Origin: Nitrospirota bacterium
Lineage (GTDB): Bacteria; Nitrospirota; Thermodesulfovibrionia; Thermodesulfovibrionales; JdFR-85
Assembly: GCA_015492645.1 (NCBI GenBank)
Contig: WGER01000022.1
Coordinates: 1 to 52,225, forward strand
Direction: 5' to 3'
DNA length: 52,225 bases
Shown here: in pieces, positions 50,687 to 52,225 of the stretch
Layout of the letters: every line of letters starts with the position of its first letter
Numbering within the stretch: the stretch's first letter is position 1
Program-made: the position numbers and the translations under genes
The notes under the pieces: generated by a model
What the model saw: only the letters and a program-made list of their open reading frames with translations
What the model was told of the DNA's origin: nothing
The model's database searches: none

Positions 50687-51560
50687 TCTTGGAATTTCTT
50701 GGAATATAACCTACTTCTTCAATTCTTATTGAAGTTTCTCGCTTTAATATTTTGATATTTTCATCTAATCTGAATAAGGGATGCTTCAGGATGAGTTTAT
50801 CTTTTATTACATCCAGGAATCTTTCGTTTACTTCATAACCTATGCCATTTCTACTCAACTCTAAGGCTGCTTTTATCGTGGTTCCGCTCCCCAAAAAGGG
50901 GTCAAGAACAGTTTCTCCTACAAAGGTATACATCTTAATCAATCTTTTTGGTAGTTCTTCAGGGAACATGGCTTCGTGTTCGATCTGTTTTGCTCCACCA
51001 AAATACCAGTGTCCATAGAAGTATTCCTTCCATTCTTCTTTTGTGAGTCTGGATTTTTCTTTAATATCTCTTGACACTTTTGTGGGCTTCCCTGGCTTTT
51101 TAAAAATGAGGATGAATTCATAATCTATCTCTACCATTCCGTTTGGAGGATAAGGATATGAACCCATCACATTTGCTCCACCAGAAGTATTCATTGTCGT
51201 CTTCTTCTGCCAGATTATTGAGCCCATGTAGTCAAAGCCTATATCTTCACATTGGGCTATGAATTCGGCATGTAGTGGAATAACCTTATATCTTCCATAG
51301 ATTATAGAACGGGCAAATTGATCACCTATGTTTATACATAACCTCCTACCAGGCCTTAGAATTCTGTAACACTCCTTCCATACACGATAAAGGTCTTTTA
51401 AATATTCATGTAATGATTGTCCGTATCCTATCTGGCCTGGAAGACCATAATCTTTAATATGCCAGTAGGGGGGAGAAGTTACAACTAAATCTATACTGCT
51501 GTCTTCAATTTCAATCATTCTCCGACAGTCACCTATGATTATCTTTGCCCTGGCTTCCAT
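50682..51560 (-). CDS. Site-specific DNA methyltransferase (N4-cytosine/N6-adenine, beta class)
   Basis: A 292-residue enzyme with motif IV TSPPYWHIKDYG near residue 28, then RILRPGRRLCINIGD, and motif I at the C-terminal side in VLDPFLGSGTTIKAALEL, followed by GIGYEVNE. The order IV...I marks the beta class; SPPY favours N4-methylcytosine. The target sequence cannot be read. The C-terminus ends early because of a 10-bp duplication (see the SNase-like piece). With the endonuclease broken it may now be an orphan methylase. Confidence 0.88.
   Translation of the reverse strand: MEARAKIIIGDCRRMIEIEDSSIDLVVTSPPYWHIKDYGLPGQIGYGQSLHEYLKDLYRVWKECYRILRPGRRLCINIGDQFARSIIYGRYKVIPLHAEFIAQCEDIGFDYMGSIIWQKKTTMNTSGGANVMGSYPYPPNGMVEIDYEFILIFKKPGKPTKVSRDIKEKSRLTKEEWKEYFYGHWYFGGAKQIEHEAMFPEELPKRLIKMYTFVGETVLDPFLGSGTTIKAALELSRNGIGYEVNERFLDVIKDKLILKHPLFRLDENIKILKRETSIRIEEVGYIPRNSKN
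50686..50705. repeat. Perfect 10-bp tandem duplication at the methyltransferase end
   Basis: ttcttggaat occurs twice in a row (50686-50695, 50696-50705). The unit is not a multiple of three, so it switches the reading frame and ends the methyltransferase 13 bp later. Confidence 0.9.
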
Positions 51561-51600
51561 TCATTCACCTTATTCTCAACTCATTATAGTTATATGGAAT

Positions 51601-51736
51601 GGCGCACACTCTTCGGCGGGTATCTGAAGTTTGCCGAAGGCGATTGGGTGAGGGCTGAAAGCCCGAACTAGATAACCGCTTGTTAGTGGACCCGAAGGGC
51701 GAGCCTGCGAAAGCGGGCGAAGAGTTCCACACGCCG
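51601..51736. repeat. 136-bp palindromic element with multiple hairpins
   Basis: The ends are imperfect inverted copies (ggcgcacactcttcgg at the left; ggcgtgtggaactcttcg as reverse complement at the right). Inside are cttcggc/gccgaag (51611-51639), gggct-gaa-agccc (51652-51664) and gcctgc-gaaa-gcgggc (about 51703-51718). It fills the gap between the methyltransferase and specificity-subunit genes. GC content is well above the AT-rich flanks. The open frame across it is a by-product. Confidence 0.65.
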
Positions 51737-51755
51737 CCAAGATTCTTAATCATTT

Positions 51756-52225
51756 TTAGTTTCCTCCCAAAATTGCTTTTTCAATCATGTTATCTATCTC
51801 CTGTTTTAGTCTCTCTATTTGCTCAGTAATTTTTTTCTGTTCGTTAAGTTTACTCTCTATTTCTTTAACCATTTGATCTTGTGCGGTTGTGTTAGGAAGC
51901 GAAATTTCAAACTTTTCTATATCCTCGGGATATATTTCTATCTGATTAGACATACCACTAAAATTGGCTTCTACTTGAGAATATCCAAATATACTCCTCA
52001 AGTAATAGGCCAAATAATAGGGATTCACTTTGTCTTGATTAACTCTTACAATAGATATATGTCCATCAGCTAAAGCTTCTTCATCATTCTCCCAAATATC
52101 AACTTTACCTATTGATCCCGTTCCCGTAGATGCTATTAAGATGTCTAAATATTTTATTCCTGCTTTTTTTCTTTTTCTCTTAAAAAATTCATTATTAACA
52201 TATTCGGCTTCGGATAGGTTTATAT
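51756..52225 (-). CDS. hsdS: Type I restriction specificity subunit HsdS, C-terminal part (runs off the window)
   Basis: About 156 residues are visible, entering at the window edge: ILIASTGTGSIGKVDIWEN, ADGHISIVRVN, NPYYLAYYLRS, SGMSNQIEIYPEDIEKFEI and a coiled coil EIESKLNEQKKITEQIERLK that ends EKAILGGN. This is the second target-recognition domain and spacer helix of HsdS or a related DNA-recognition subunit. hsdM/hsdR would lie beyond the window. The 5' end is not seen. Confidence 0.8.
   Translation of the reverse strand, partial: INLSEAEYVNNEFFKRKRKKAGIKYLDILIASTGTGSIGKVDIWENDEEALADGHISIVRVNQDKVNPYYLAYYLRSIFGYSQVEANFSGMSNQIEIYPEDIEKFEISLPNTTAQDQMVKEIESKLNEQKKITEQIERLKQEIDNMIEKAILGGN

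Noticed and set aside
51601-51736. Integron attC recombination site
   Set aside because: The palindromic build and the string ccgcttgttag suggested attC, but no matched GTTRRRY / RYYYAAC core pair is found at the two ends and no integrase is in view.
51565-51753. 62-residue protein between methyltransferase and hsdS
   Set aside because: The frame follows the hairpin element from end to end; composition (Ser, Pro, Arg, Asn) reflects the palindrome.
1-52225. CRISPR array or prophage
   Set aside because: No regularly spaced direct repeats with spacers, no cas genes and no phage structural genes were seen.

Overview
The window reads as a well-assembled piece of a bacterial chromosome from an anaerobic or microaerophilic, Gram-negative-type organism. 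It is gene-dense, and many genes overlap by 1-4 bases. Arginine is written mostly with AGG/AGA and isoleucine often with ATA. Together with a rubredoxin / superoxide reductase / rubrerythrin oxygen-defence set, a periplasmic c-heme sensor kinase, a branched-chain amino-acid ABC system and a Pst phosphate system, this points to something like a Nitrospirota (Thermodesulfovibrionia-like) or sulfate/metal-reducer lineage. The phylum is my inference and was not tested.

Layout. 1-2.1 kb: two vapBC toxin-antitoxin loci, one with a broken toxin, in AT-rich DNA with copy 1 of a dispersed repeat. 2.1-11.8 kb (minus): one apparent ten-gene operon, livKHMGF - CBS/ACT regulator - sdhCD - ACT-malic enzyme - sdhAB. 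It joins amino-acid import to the fumarate/succinate and malate/pyruvate steps of central carbon metabolism. 11.9-12.9 kb: two FmdB-like zinc ribbons flank tRNA-Val(UAC), a palindromic element and repeat copy 2. 12.9-22.0 kb: a receiver-HTH regulator with DAHP synthase, a four-PAS hybrid histidine kinase, an RluD-type pseudouridine synthase, a two-gene unit of membrane-anchored nucleotidyltransferase plus PPP-type phosphatase behind a sigma-54-like promoter, and a histidine kinase with a CxxCH heme motif in its extracytoplasmic domain. 22-27.6 kb: an accessory, decaying segment with nucleotidyltransferase remnants, frameshifted unknown genes, a DUF4143-type ATPase, a transposase zinc-ribbon remnant, a flavoprotein and a third vapBC.

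27.6-34.1 kb (minus): a long oxygen/peroxide-defence cluster that starts with perR and runs through small zinc ribbons, two ferritin-like proteins, FprA, rubredoxin, superoxide reductase, a peroxiredoxin, bacteriohemerythrin, desulforedoxin and rubrerythrin. The peroxiredoxin has an in-frame UGA exactly at the peroxidatic cysteine, followed by a SECIS-like hairpin, so it is very probably a selenoprotein. The perR promoter carries two operator-like palindromes.

34.2-42 kb (plus): mutL, then (after repeat copy 3) rimP-nusA-recG-pilD-MidA-like methyltransferase. 42-50 kb (minus): pstS - DUF3108 protein - pstC - pstA - pstB - phoU - UvrD-type helicase - membrane protein, behind a Pho-box-like array. 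50-52.2 kb (minus): a decaying restriction-modification locus. It holds an N4C/N6A methyltransferase separated from its C-terminal nuclease-like domain by a 10-bp tandem duplication, a restriction-enzyme fragment, a large palindromic element, and a type I specificity subunit that runs off the window.

A recurring theme is TATAAT-type -10 elements placed 5-14 nt upstream of start codons that lack a Shine-Dalgarno, which suggests frequent leaderless transcription.
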